From the NCBI GenBank assembly GCA_017959645.1, contig JAGDAE010000005.1, positions 1 through 11,693 of the forward strand: a DNA stretch of 11,693 bases, in the 5' to 3' direction. The notes below the pieces were generated by a model, which saw nothing but the letters and a program-made list of their open reading frames with translations, was not told the DNA's origin and did not search any database. The stretch comes from Kiritimatiellia bacterium. Lineage in GTDB: Bacteria > Verrucomicrobiota > Kiritimatiellia > RFP12 > UBA1067. A program made the translations under genes and the position numbers. Below, piece after piece: positions 1 through 7,004 of this stretch (the first letter of the stretch is position 1; each line of letters starts with the position of its first letter).

Positions 1-894
1 GTCGAAAGAACTGTCGCTGATAGCAAGGCGAATATCGAGCCGGACGTCAAACGGCATGTGGTCGCAGAAACTCCGGTTGCGGTTGAAAAGCCTGTCGTGG
101 CAGAAAGACCGATTGCGATGCCTGTCGCTGCGAATCCGACGGCGGTCGACGAGTCTGCATCGGTTGCCGAACCGGCAGCCGTCGGAAGAACTGTCGCTGC
201 CGAGGTTGCCGTTGCAAAACCTTCTGCGGAAGAAACAGCTATCGTTTACGGAAAACCGATTGTGATGTCCGACGCCGAAGAGCCAGCATTTGTCGAGGCC
301 TCTGCCGTCGCCAGAAAGCCGGTTGTTGCGAAAACTAGTGTCGAAACCGGATTGCGGATTGCGGACGAAAGACCGTCAATATCCCCGGCGGTCGGCGAAA
401 AACAGACGGAACGGCAGGTTCGTATTGAGCGAATTTCGGCAATTGCGGAAGAAGGAGACGTGTCCGAAGCGCTTTCCGCAGCGACTCGGCCCATGGCCGT
501 CGTTCCTGGGTTTGCGACGTCTCCCGTGTCGGGTTCGCCGGAGATCGTCGCGGTTTCTGCCGCGACCGCCCGTACCGAGTCTGTTGTCGAAACGGTCGAG
601 AAGCTCGTCGATGGCATCGTCGCGCAAATTGTCGCGACTCCAGCTCTTGCGCGTGGAGATGGCGACGTGCGTATCGTTTTCAAACCGACCGTGCTGGATG
701 GTTCGGAAGTTTTTATGACGGCGAAAGACGGCGCTTTGACCATCGCCGTCGTGCCGGCGACGCTCGAGGCCGAACGTTTGGCTTCCGCCGCTCTGCCGCG
801 TCTGGAATCGGCGCTGGCCGGACACGTTTCGGCGTTCCGCCAGATTTCGGTCGCGGTCGTACAGAAGAAGGGAAGTGCCGATGAAACCGCATGA
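1..894 (+). CDS. sctP: SctP-like type III secretion needle-length / substrate-switch protein (5' partial)
   Basis: The reading frame is open from the first base, so the N-terminus lies outside the window; a GTG at 58 is internal. The visible ~297 residues fall into two parts. Roughly the first 190 are low-complexity and rich in Val, Ala, Pro and Glu, with degenerate units such as VAETPVAVEKP and VAERPIA, as expected of an extended ruler region. The last ~95 residues (from SVVETVEKLVDG) look folded, with alternating hydrophobic strands (DVRIVFKPTVLDGSEVFMTA, LTIAVVPATLEAERLAS) and an amphipathic helix, resembling the C-terminal switch domain of the FliK/SctP family. SctP proteins set needle length and switch the export gate from early to late substrates. 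The position directly before sctQ-R-S-T is the main support, because the sequence family is poorly conserved. The gene overlaps sctQ by 14 bases. Function is inferred from context plus fold pattern. Confidence 0.62.
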   Translation, partial: VERTVADSKANIEPDVKRHVVAETPVAVEKPVVAERPIAMPVAANPTAVDESASVAEPAAVGRTVAAEVAVAKPSAEETAIVYGKPIVMSDAEEPAFVEASAVARKPVVAKTSVETGLRIADERPSISPAVGEKQTERQVRIERISAIAEEGDVSEALSAATRPMAVVPGFATSPVSGSPEIVAVSAATARTESVVETVEKLVDGIVAQIVATPALARGDGDVRIVFKPTVLDGSEVFMTAKDGALTIAVVPATLEAERLASAALPRLESALAGHVSAFRQISVAVVQKKGSADETA

Positions 895-1741
895 AATTCT
901 CTCCAAACTTCCGCAGTGGGCGGAAGCCGCGCCGGCGGCGTTGCTCGATTCTCCGGCATGGGCGATGCCGTGCCGGCTCGGCGACGATTCCGCAGTTCTC
1001 CGGGCGGCGGAAGTGAAACCCTGCGACACGCTGGATCTTTCGATTTCGCTGGACGGCGAACGGCATACGTTGTCCGTCGCCGATTCGCCGCGTTTCGCCG
1101 ATCTGCATGCGCTGCGGTCTTCGCGGCCAGACGTCCCCGAGCCGGTTCTTCTCGCTTTGGTCGAGAAGGAGTGCGGCGATCTTCTCCAGCTGGTCGAGAA
1201 TGCGGTTCGCCGGCAACTTAAGATCGAGGGGGTTTCGGCGGATGGCCCCGGCGATCGGACGCTGTTCGCGCAGGTCGAGGATGTCGTTTTCGGGTTGACG
1301 CGTTCGCGCGTCGTCGAGTCTGCTCTCGGCCAGCTGCGGTTCATAGATTGCGACCATCCGGCGGTGCGCGAAACGGCGCTGCCATGCGAGACGGAGATCG
1401 CCATGTTCTCGCTTTCGTCGGCGGATGTCGCGTCCATCGCCGCCGGCGACGCTCTTCTGATCCCCGAGGCGGGAACGGTTCCGCCGCGGCTTGTCGTCGA
1501 CGGGCGATTCGTCGCGGACGGGAACGGAGTGGCCATATTCACGGACGACGGGCGGCTCCGCATCGTCGAAGACGAGCCGCGGAGCGTTACGCTTGGCGAA
1601 CTGTTCGACCGGGCTCGGAATCCTGCTGACGTGGCGTGGTCGAATCCGGTACGGCTGAAACTCGTGTCTGGCGGCAAGACCGTCGCATGCGGACGCTTCG
1701 GGAAGTTGGCGTCCCAACCCGCATTTTTCGTGGAGGGATAG
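881..1741 (+). CDS. sctQ: SctQ-like sorting platform (C-ring) protein with SpoA-type C-terminus
   Basis: This 286-residue protein probably forms the cytoplasmic sorting platform of the type III secretion system, the counterpart of flagellar FliM/FliN. The ATG at 881 is chosen over a GTG at 875 because a purine-rich AAGAAGGGA precedes it at 864-872. Residues about 85-118 (PEPVLLALVEKECGDLLQLV) resemble the region before the SpoA domains. Residues about 168-230 follow the SpoA/FliN pattern: a hydrophobic strand, LSSADVASIAAGDALLIPE, then PPRLVVDGRFVADG and a closing RLRIVEDE strand. A second SpoA-like segment (236-286: VTLGELFDRA, NPVRLKLVSGGKTVACGRFG) is short and ends where a full domain would continue. 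It overlaps sctP and ends 4 bases before sctR, whose ribosome site (GGAGGGA, 1732-1738) lies within it. SctQ proteins diverge widely, so the assignment relies on SpoA pattern plus gene order. Confidence 0.72.
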   Translation: MKPHEILSKLPQWAEAAPAALLDSPAWAMPCRLGDDSAVLRAAEVKPCDTLDLSISLDGERHTLSVADSPRFADLHALRSSRPDVPEPVLLALVEKECGDLLQLVENAVRRQLKIEGVSADGPGDRTLFAQVEDVVFGLTRSRVVESALGQLRFIDCDHPAVRETALPCETEIAMFSLSSADVASIAAGDALLIPEAGTVPPRLVVDGRFVADGNGVAIFTDDGRLRIVEDEPRSVTLGELFDRARNPADVAWSNPVRLKLVSGGKTVACGRFGKLASQPAFFVEG

Positions 1742-1745
1742 CGAC

Positions 1746-2465
1746 ATGTTCCAGACCGACCCGTTTTCGCTGATAGTCCTTTTCGTCGGGCTTTCGCTGC
1801 TGCCGTTTGTCGCGATGGTGGCGACAAGCTATCTTAAAATCGTCGTCGTGATGTCGCTTATCCGCAATGCGCTCGGCATACAGTCGATTCCGCCCAACAT
1901 GGTGGTCAATGCGCTCGCGATGATCCTCACCTTCTATATCATGGCGCCGGCGGCTTCGGAGTCGTGGAATATCGCGAAGGCCGAACTGGAGAAGACAGAC
2001 AGGGCGGCGGCGGCCGAGGCGGCATCGCCAGGATCTTCGGCGCCTGCGGCAATCGGGAGATCGGGCGTGTTTTTCGAGACGGATGCAGTCGCGAAGGCGG
2101 CGGAACCGTTTCGCGGATTTCTTTCGAGCCACACGTCCGACCGCGAACGGGCGTTTTTCGTGAATACCGCGGAGCGGTTGTGGGCGAAAAGCGAGGACGA
2201 GCCGGCGGAAGTGGATCCCGAAAGCTTTTATATTCTCGTTCCGGCGTTCTGCGTTTCGGAACTCACCAAGGCGTTCCAGATCGGATTTCTCGTCTATCTG
2301 CCGTTCATCGCAATCGACATTATCGTGTCTAACATACTTCTCGCGATGGGCATGATGATGGTGTCGCCGGTTACGATATCGCTTCCGTTCAAGTTGCTTC
2401 TGTTCGTCATGGTCGACGGCTGGACGTTGCTTGTCCAGGGACTCGTCAGGGGGTACGCGATATGA
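1746..2465 (+). CDS. sctR: SctR, type III secretion export gate membrane protein (FliP family)
   Basis: SctR forms the core of the export gate with SctS and SctT in the inner membrane. The 239-residue product shows both FliP-family signatures: PAFCVSELTKAFQIGF (residues 166-181) and PFKLLLFVMVDGW (214-226). Hydrophobic segments lie at about 8-30, 52-70, 180-205 and 213-232. The N-terminus (SYLKIVVVMSLIRNALGIQS, 28-47) is also typical of the family. Between the second and third segments is a long loop, of which residues 85-105 are Ala/Ser/Pro-rich, which may make the protein slightly longer than many SctR proteins. The start is supported by GGAGGGA at 1732-1738. The stop overlaps the start of sctS as ATGA. 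Identity is firm; the secretion rather than flagellar assignment rests on the neighbouring sctP/sctQ-like genes and the absence of flagellar genes nearby. Confidence 0.94.
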   Translation: MFQTDPFSLIVLFVGLSLLPFVAMVATSYLKIVVVMSLIRNALGIQSIPPNMVVNALAMILTFYIMAPAASESWNIAKAELEKTDRAAAAEAASPGSSAPAAIGRSGVFFETDAVAKAAEPFRGFLSSHTSDRERAFFVNTAERLWAKSEDEPAEVDPESFYILVPAFCVSELTKAFQIGFLVYLPFIAIDIIVSNILLAMGMMMVSPVTISLPFKLLLFVMVDGWTLLVQGLVRGYAI

Positions 2466-2728
2466 GCCAGGCGCAGCTTCTGGACTATGCGCAGACGTGT
2501 CTGCTGCTCGTGCTGCGGCTTTCGCTGATACCCATTATCGTGGCGACGGTGATCGGCGTCATCGTTTCTCTTCTTCAGGCTCTTACCCAGATTCAAGAGC
2601 AGACGCTCGGATTCGCGGTCAAACTCATCGCGATTTCCCTTACGCTGCTGGCCTGCGCCTCGTGGCTCGGTTCGTCGCTCCTCCTCTATACGCAGGACAT
2701 CTTTACTCATTTCGCGCTGTTGAGATAA
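2462..2728 (+). CDS. sctS: SctS, type III secretion export gate small subunit (FliQ family)
   Basis: This 88-residue protein has the standard length and layout of the SctS/FliQ family: two hydrophobic helices (about residues 13-38 and 49-72) joined by a short loop with the family-typical SLLQALTQIQEQTLGFAVKL. In the known export gate structures several SctS copies wrap the SctR/SctT core helically and help close the channel. The ATG overlaps the sctR stop by four bases (ATGA), which implies translational coupling. The downstream sctT start lies five bases after the TAA. No anomaly was seen; the order R-S-T is the conserved one. Confidence 0.95.
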   Translation: MSQAQLLDYAQTCLLLVLRLSLIPIIVATVIGVIVSLLQALTQIQEQTLGFAVKLIAISLTLLACASWLGSSLLLYTQDIFTHFALLR

Positions 2729-2733
2729 AGGCC

Positions 2734-3513
2734 GTGCCGTATATCGAGTTTCACAGATGGATACTTGCGGCGGTTCTCGCGATGGCGAGAATCGGCGGGG
2801 CGTTCGCCGTCTGTCCGGCCCTTACCGACAGCATGATCCCCGGCATCGCGAGAAGGGCGGCGGTGTTCGGTTTTTCGTGTCTTGCCATACCGTTCGTGAA
2901 AAACGGCATGCCGCCTGGCGAACCGAATGTATGGATGTTCGCTGTTCTGGCGTTCAAAGAGGCGCTGATCGGCTTTCTTATCGGATTTTTCGCGGCGGTA
3001 CCGTTCTGGATAGCCGAGAATGTCGGCAATTTTATCGACAACCAGCGCGGTGCGACGATGGGCGAGGTGTATTCGCCGCTTTCCGGAACCCAGGTCTCGA
3101 CAACCGGCATTTTTTTCACGCAGATCGTCTCGACTCTGTTTTTCGTCGGCGGGGCGGTTCTTGTTTTTCTCGGCGCCATCTATTCGAGCTATTCTATCTG
3201 GCCGGTGTTCGGCGGCGACGTTTCGTTCTCGCCCGATGCGCCGGCGCAGATCCTCGGTTCTCTGGACGGCATGCTTCGCGCGACGGTCGTGATTTCGGCC
3301 CCCGTCATAATCGTAATGTTTCTCGCCACGCTCGGGCTTGGATTTGTGAATCGCACCGCGCCGCAGCTAAACGTTTTCTTCCTGTCGATGCCGGTAAAGT
3401 CCGCGCTTGGAATCGCCATGCTCGCCGTATATCTGCCGTTTATCATGGATATGCTGATGTACGACCGCCAGAACGCGATTCTTGTTCCGGCGCGAAAACT
3501 GCTTGGAGGCTAG
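2734..3513 (+). CDS. sctT: SctT, type III secretion export gate membrane protein (FliR family)
   Basis: SctT is the single-copy FliR-family subunit of the export gate. I place the start at GTG 2734, five bases after the sctS stop, because it gives a 259-residue protein of normal family length and a family-like N-terminus (FHRWILAAVLAMARIGGAF). The frame is open further upstream, but that part overlaps sctR/sctS in another frame and makes no SctT-like sequence. Hallmarks are IDNQRGATMGEVYSPLSGTQ (residues 101-120) and the conserved NRTAPQLNVFFLSMPVKS (206-223). Hydrophobic segments are at about 9-30, 42-55, 68-95, 125-150, 183-204 and 224-240. The ribosome site is weak (AAAGG close to the GTG), so translation is probably coupled to sctS. 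The gene that usually follows, sctU, is absent; a metal transporter gene comes next. Confidence 0.93.
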   Translation: MPYIEFHRWILAAVLAMARIGGAFAVCPALTDSMIPGIARRAAVFGFSCLAIPFVKNGMPPGEPNVWMFAVLAFKEALIGFLIGFFAAVPFWIAENVGNFIDNQRGATMGEVYSPLSGTQVSTTGIFFTQIVSTLFFVGGAVLVFLGAIYSSYSIWPVFGGDVSFSPDAPAQILGSLDGMLRATVVISAPVIIVMFLATLGLGFVNRTAPQLNVFFLSMPVKSALGIAMLAVYLPFIMDMLMYDRQNAILVPARKLLGG

Positions 3514-3534
3514 CCGCACGGCTGCGGTCCTGAT
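3511..3534 (+). other. Short hairpin-forming sequence after sctT
   Basis: The 21-base gap between sctT and the CDF gene contains two alternative 5-bp palindromic pairings, AGCCG/CGGCT and CCGCA/TGCGG. No T-run follows, so it is not a convincing intrinsic terminator, and read-through into the transporter gene seems likely. Confidence 0.25.
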
Positions 3535-4467
3535 ATGGGATGCGATATCCGCATTGACGCGAAAGGCGGTATGGCGGCGGACGGGAAAGTGCGTCTGATA
3601 CGCAAGGCGGCAATTGTCGGGATGCTGGTCAATGTCGCCATCGCTGCGGCCAAGGCGGTCTGCGGCGTGGTGTTTTCTTCGCGCGCGCTCGTCGCAGATG
3701 CGGTGCATTCGGCTTCGGATCTCGTCACCGATCTCGCCGTTGTGGTCGGCGCCCGCTACTGGGCGGCTCCGGCCGACGAAGACCATCCATACGGACATGG
3801 GAAGATCGAGGCGTTCGTCACGCTTGCGATCGCCGGCATGCTCGCGATCGTCGCCTTGGAACTGGCGCGCGACGCCGTTTTTTCGCTGGCGAAACGCGAA
3901 GGCGGCGTCTCGTCAGGAGCGCCGGCGCTGGCGGCCGCTCTCGGCGGAATAGTGTCGAAGGAACTGCTTTTCGTCTGGACGCGCTCGATGGCGCGGCGAG
4001 TGAAATCGACCGCGCTCGAAGCGAACGCATGGCATCACCGTTCGGACGCGCTCAGCTCGATTCCGGTCGCAGTCGCGGTCGCGGTCGCCTGGTTTTTCCC
4101 TTCGCTCGGATGGATCGATTCCGCCGGTGCGCTGGTCGTGAGCGTTTTTGTCGCGTATGTCGCGTGGAATCTCGCCAGACCCGCCTGGCAGGAGCTGACC
4201 GACGCGCAGATCGATTCCAAAGCGGACGCGGTCGCGGCGGTCGCCGCCGCCGTTCCGGGCGTGAAAAGCGTGCACAAGCCGCGCGCGCGCCGCTACGGCG
4301 GTTCCTTTCAGGCGGATATCCATGTGCAGGTAGACGCCGGGCTTTCGGTCGGCGAGGGGCACGACATCGGCCACGCCGTCAAAAAGGCGGTCGTCGGCGC
4401 CGGTCTGGACGTCGATGACGTGGTGGTCCATATCGAGCCGCTTGACGAACCGTCTACTTCCCGCTGA
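3535..4467 (+). CDS. Cation diffusion facilitator (CDF) family metal efflux transporter
   Basis: CDF transporters export divalent metals such as Zn, Fe, Co, Cd or Mn from the cytoplasm by proton antiport, working as dimers. The 310-residue product has the family layout. Transmembrane segments start near residues 25, 60, 95, 132, 175 and 197, followed by a cytoplasmic ferredoxin-like C-terminal domain (from about 222; PGVKSVHKPRARRYGG, FQADIHVQVD). The transport site reads as H58xxxD62 (ADAVHSASD) and H167xxxD171 (WHHRSD), an HxxxD/HxxxD arrangement often seen in Zn-type members. The HPYGHGKIE motif at 84-92 is also diagnostic. No clear ribosome site precedes ATG 3535; an alternative ATG at 3571 has AAAGG at 3562-3566 and loses only 12 residues. 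It sits 21 bases after sctT on the same strand, so it may be cotranscribed. Its last 14 bases overlap the end of convergent trpF. The exact metal cannot be read from sequence. Confidence 0.9.
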   Translation: MGCDIRIDAKGGMAADGKVRLIRKAAIVGMLVNVAIAAAKAVCGVVFSSRALVADAVHSASDLVTDLAVVVGARYWAAPADEDHPYGHGKIEAFVTLAIAGMLAIVALELARDAVFSLAKREGGVSSGAPALAAALGGIVSKELLFVWTRSMARRVKSTALEANAWHHRSDALSSIPVAVAVAVAWFFPSLGWIDSAGALVVSVFVAYVAWNLARPAWQELTDAQIDSKADAVAAVAAAVPGVKSVHKPRARRYGGSFQADIHVQVDAGLSVGEGHDIGHAVKKAVVGAGLDVDDVVVHIEPLDEPSTSR

Positions 4468-5047
4468 GGGCTTCGAGCAGCCTGTCGAGCAGTTCGGCCG
4501 ATTTGACCCCCGGCGAAGTTTCGATCGAACTGGACACGTCGAGAATGTCGGCGCCGGTTTTCGCGGCCGCGGCGATGTTTGCGGCCGACAGGCCTCCGGC
4601 GAGAACGACGCGACGGCCCTGAAGTTTGAGGCGGCTTGCCAGCGTCCAGTCGGCGAGGCGGCTTTCGGTTCCGCGCCGCCCGTCGACGAGCGTGGCGTCT
4701 TCGCTCCCGGCGTCTCCGCCGCCATAGAGTTTCCATACCTCGTAGCCGTGCGCTTTCACCGCCCTGACCGTGTCGTCGCCGTATTCGCCGTGCAGCTGCA
4801 CGACATCGATTCCGGTTTCTTCGGCTATCGCGAGAATTTCGTCCTGTCCGTGGCCGGCGAACACCCCGACCGTCTTGAGGCGTCCGCCGGCCGCCGCGAC
4901 GATGCGTTTCGCCGTCGCCGCATCCACACGGCGCGGCGAGCGTCCGCTCGCGTCGAACACCGCGCCGATATAGGCGATCGGACGTTTCGCCGCTTCGGCG
5001 GCGAATTCTTCGCTCGCGATGCCGCAGATTTTCACCGCCGGCTTCAC
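4454..5047 (-). CDS. trpF: Phosphoribosylanthranilate isomerase (TrpF)
   Basis: TrpF isomerises N-(5-phosphoribosyl)anthranilate to CdRP, the step before TrpC. The 197-residue TIM-barrel protein has the family-typical length. It shows VKICGI with the catalytic base Cys8, VVQLHGE (83-88), the catalytic-acid region LVDGRRGT with Asp122, VLAGGLSAANI (148-157) and the phosphate-binding end LDVSSSIETSPGVK (169-182). The start is GTG at 5047-5045, overlapping the trpA stop (GTGA). It is the only trp structural gene here with a GTG start. Placement at the end of the operon is less common than between trpC and trpB. The 3' end overlaps the convergent CDF gene by 14 bases, and no intrinsic terminator for the operon is visible just beyond it. 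Confidence 0.95.
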   Translation of the reverse strand: MKPAVKICGIASEEFAAEAAKRPIAYIGAVFDASGRSPRRVDAATAKRIVAAAGGRLKTVGVFAGHGQDEILAIAEETGIDVVQLHGEYGDDTVRAVKAHGYEVWKLYGGGDAGSEDATLVDGRRGTESRLADWTLASRLKLQGRRVVLAGGLSAANIAAAAKTGADILDVSSSIETSPGVKSAELLDRLLEALSGK

Positions 5048-5805
5048 GGCAGAATTCCGTCTGCGAGGCTTTCGCCGGCGTCGAGCTTTCTCACGATCGC
5101 CGAACCGACGATAAAGCCGTCGGCGTGGCGCGAGACCTCAGCCGCCTGCGCACGGGTGGAGATTCCGAAGCCGGCCGCGACGGGAACCGGGACAGCGGCC
5201 CTGATCGCATCGAGGCGTCCGGCGAGATCGGCCGGCAATTCGGCGCGCTCGCCCGTCGTGCCTTTTACGGTGATGGCGTAGAGAAAACCGTCCCCGATTC
5301 CCTCCGCGCTTTTCTTGACGCGCTCGATAGGCGTGTTCGGGGCGATCAGCGGCACGAATCCGACGTTTTTTGCGCGAAGCGCCGGCAAAAGCTCTTCGCG
5401 TTCTTCGAGCGGCAGGTCGACGATCAGGGCGGCGTCGATTCCGGCGTCGGCGAGCGCGTCTGCGAAAGCGTCCGCACCCTTCGAAAACACCGGGTTGTAG
5501 TAGGAGAACAGCACGAGCCCCGTCTCGGGATGCCTGGCGCGCAGGCGTTTGGCGAGCGCTATGGCGTCGTCGAGCGAAACTCCGTTTTCGAGCGCCCGGC
5601 ATGCGGCCGCGCGGATTACGCCGCCGTCCGCGAACGGATCGGAGAACGGCACTCCGAGTTCGATGATGTCGGCGCCGCCCGCGATCAGGGCGTCCGCCGC
5701 CCGTTCGCTCTCTTCGAGCGTCGGGTGGCCGATCGTCAGAAACGCCACGAACGCGCCGCGGTTTTCGGCTTTCGCTTTCGCGAACGAACCGGCTATTCTT
5801 TTCAT
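5044..5805 (-). CDS. trpA: Tryptophan synthase alpha chain (TrpA)
   Basis: TrpA cleaves indole-3-glycerol phosphate to indole and glyceraldehyde 3-phosphate and passes indole to TrpB through an internal tunnel. The 253-residue TIM barrel keeps the catalytic pair at the E. coli numbers, Glu49 and Asp60, in ELGVPFSDPFADG. Other family marks are LFSYYNPVF, VDLPLEE, PLIAPNTP, GFGIST and the phosphate-binding IVGSAIV. Small departures from consensus are LTIGHPT (His27, where E. coli has Asp) and ADGGVIRAA in place of the usual DGPxIQxA just after the catalytic Asp. The ATG overlaps the trpB stop (ATGA) and the stop overlaps the trpF GTG. A ribosome site is present inside trpB (AAGGAG, about 5814-5819). 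The assignment is secure. Confidence 0.96.
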   Translation of the reverse strand: MKRIAGSFAKAKAENRGAFVAFLTIGHPTLEESERAADALIAGGADIIELGVPFSDPFADGGVIRAAACRALENGVSLDDAIALAKRLRARHPETGLVLFSYYNPVFSKGADAFADALADAGIDAALIVDLPLEEREELLPALRAKNVGFVPLIAPNTPIERVKKSAEGIGDGFLYAITVKGTTGERAELPADLAGRLDAIRAAVPVPVAAGFGISTRAQAAEVSRHADGFIVGSAIVRKLDAGESLADGILP

Positions 5806-7004
5806 GCGATGTCTCCTTTCGGTCCGCCTGCCGCTTTTCTGCGGCGGTATTCCATTATGTTTTCCATGTCTTTGTCGCCGCGGCCGGAAAGATTTACGAG
5901 CAGAATCGCGTCTTTCGGCAGCGTCGGCGCGCGCTTTATCGCCTCGGCGAGAGCGTGGCTCGATTCGAGCGCGGGTATGATTCCTTCGCAGCGGCACAGC
6001 GCGTCGAACGCCGCGATCGCCTCGTCGTCGGTTATCGCCGTGTACTCGGCGCGTCCGGTGTCGGCGAGGTGGCAGTGTTCGGGTCCGACGCCGGGATAGT
6101 CGAGTCCGGCCGAAACCGAATACGTGTCGAGGATGTTGCCGTCGGCCGTCTGCAGCAGTTTGGTCTTGGCGCCGTGCAGAACCCCCAGCCGTCCGCCGTT
6201 GATCGAGGCGGCGTGCCGTCCGCTCGCGATTCCTTCGCCTGCGGCTTCCACGCCGACGAGCTTTACGCCGGGGTCGTCCATGAAGCCGGCGAAAAGCCCG
6301 ATGGCGTTCGAGCCGCCGCCGACGCAGGCGATCGCCTGGTCGGGCAAGCGTCCGAAACGCTCCAGACACTGCCGCCGCGCCTCGATGCCGATGACGCTCT
6401 GGAAGTCGCGCACCATTTCCGGATACGGTGCCGGTCCGGCGACCGTGCCGATGACGTAGAACGTATCGTCGCAATTCGCGACCCAGTCGCGCAACGCCGC
6501 GTTCATGGCGTCTTTCAGCGTCGCGCCGCCTTCGGAGACGGCGTTCACTTTAGCCCCGAGCATCTTCATGCGTTCGACGTTTGGCGACTGCCTGACGACA
6601 TCGGTCGCGCCCATGTAGACCTCGCAGGGCATTCCGAAAAGCGCGGCTACGGTCGCGGTCGCGACGCCATGCATTCCGGCGCCGGTTTCGGCGATCAGCC
6701 GTTTCTTGCCCATCCGCCTGGCGAGCAGCGCCTGGCCGACGGTGTTGTTGACCTTGTGCGCGCCGGTGTGGTTGAGGTCTTCGCGTTTGAGCAGTATCTG
6801 CGCTCCGCCGAGCCGTTCGCTCAGCCGCCGCGCGCAGGTAAGCGGCGATTCGCGTCCGACATAGTGCCTGAGCAGTTCGTCGAATTCGTGTCTGAAGCCG
6901 GCGTCGCCGCGGGACTCTTCGTATGCCTTTTCCAGTTCCCTAAGCGGTTCCATCAGCGTTTCCGCCACGTACTGTCCGCCGTATGTTCCGTAATGGGTTT
7001 TCAT
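5802..7004 (-). CDS. trpB: Tryptophan synthase beta chain (TrpB)
   Basis: TrpB is the PLP enzyme that condenses indole with L-serine to give tryptophan. The 400-residue product is the canonical TrpB1 type made to pair with TrpA. Landmarks are the N-terminus YGTYGGQYVAETL, the PLP lysine Lys84 in HTGAHKVNN, Glu106 in AETGAG (the E. coli Glu109 position), the phosphate loop GGGSNA (229-234) and SGRGDKD (373-379). One residue stands out: the carboxylate-binding loop reads ETGAGMHG, with Met111 where the family nearly always has Gln. GPAPYP also replaces the usual GPHPYP. The start is supported by AAGGAG at 7015-7020, and the ATG overlaps the trpC stop (ATGA). The adjacency to trpA matches their joint alpha2beta2 complex. 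Confidence 0.97.
   Translation of the reverse strand: MKTHYGTYGGQYVAETLMEPLRELEKAYEESRGDAGFRHEFDELLRHYVGRESPLTCARRLSERLGGAQILLKREDLNHTGAHKVNNTVGQALLARRMGKKRLIAETGAGMHGVATATVAALFGMPCEVYMGATDVVRQSPNVERMKMLGAKVNAVSEGGATLKDAMNAALRDWVANCDDTFYVIGTVAGPAPYPEMVRDFQSVIGIEARRQCLERFGRLPDQAIACVGGGSNAIGLFAGFMDDPGVKLVGVEAAGEGIASGRHAASINGGRLGVLHGAKTKLLQTADGNILDTYSVSAGLDYPGVGPEHCHLADTGRAEYTAITDDEAIAAFDALCRCEGIIPALESSHALAEAIKRAPTLPKDAILLVNLSGRGDKDMENIMEYRRRKAAGGPKGDIA

Noticed and set aside
875..880. GTG at 875 as sctQ start
   Set aside because: The ATG six bases later has better spacing to AAGAAGGGA and is a stronger start codon.
376..1827. A 483-codon open frame on the minus strand across sctP/sctQ
   Set aside because: It is antisense to two better supported genes. 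Its translation is Arg/Ser-rich without domains, the pattern expected from GC-rich codon bias.
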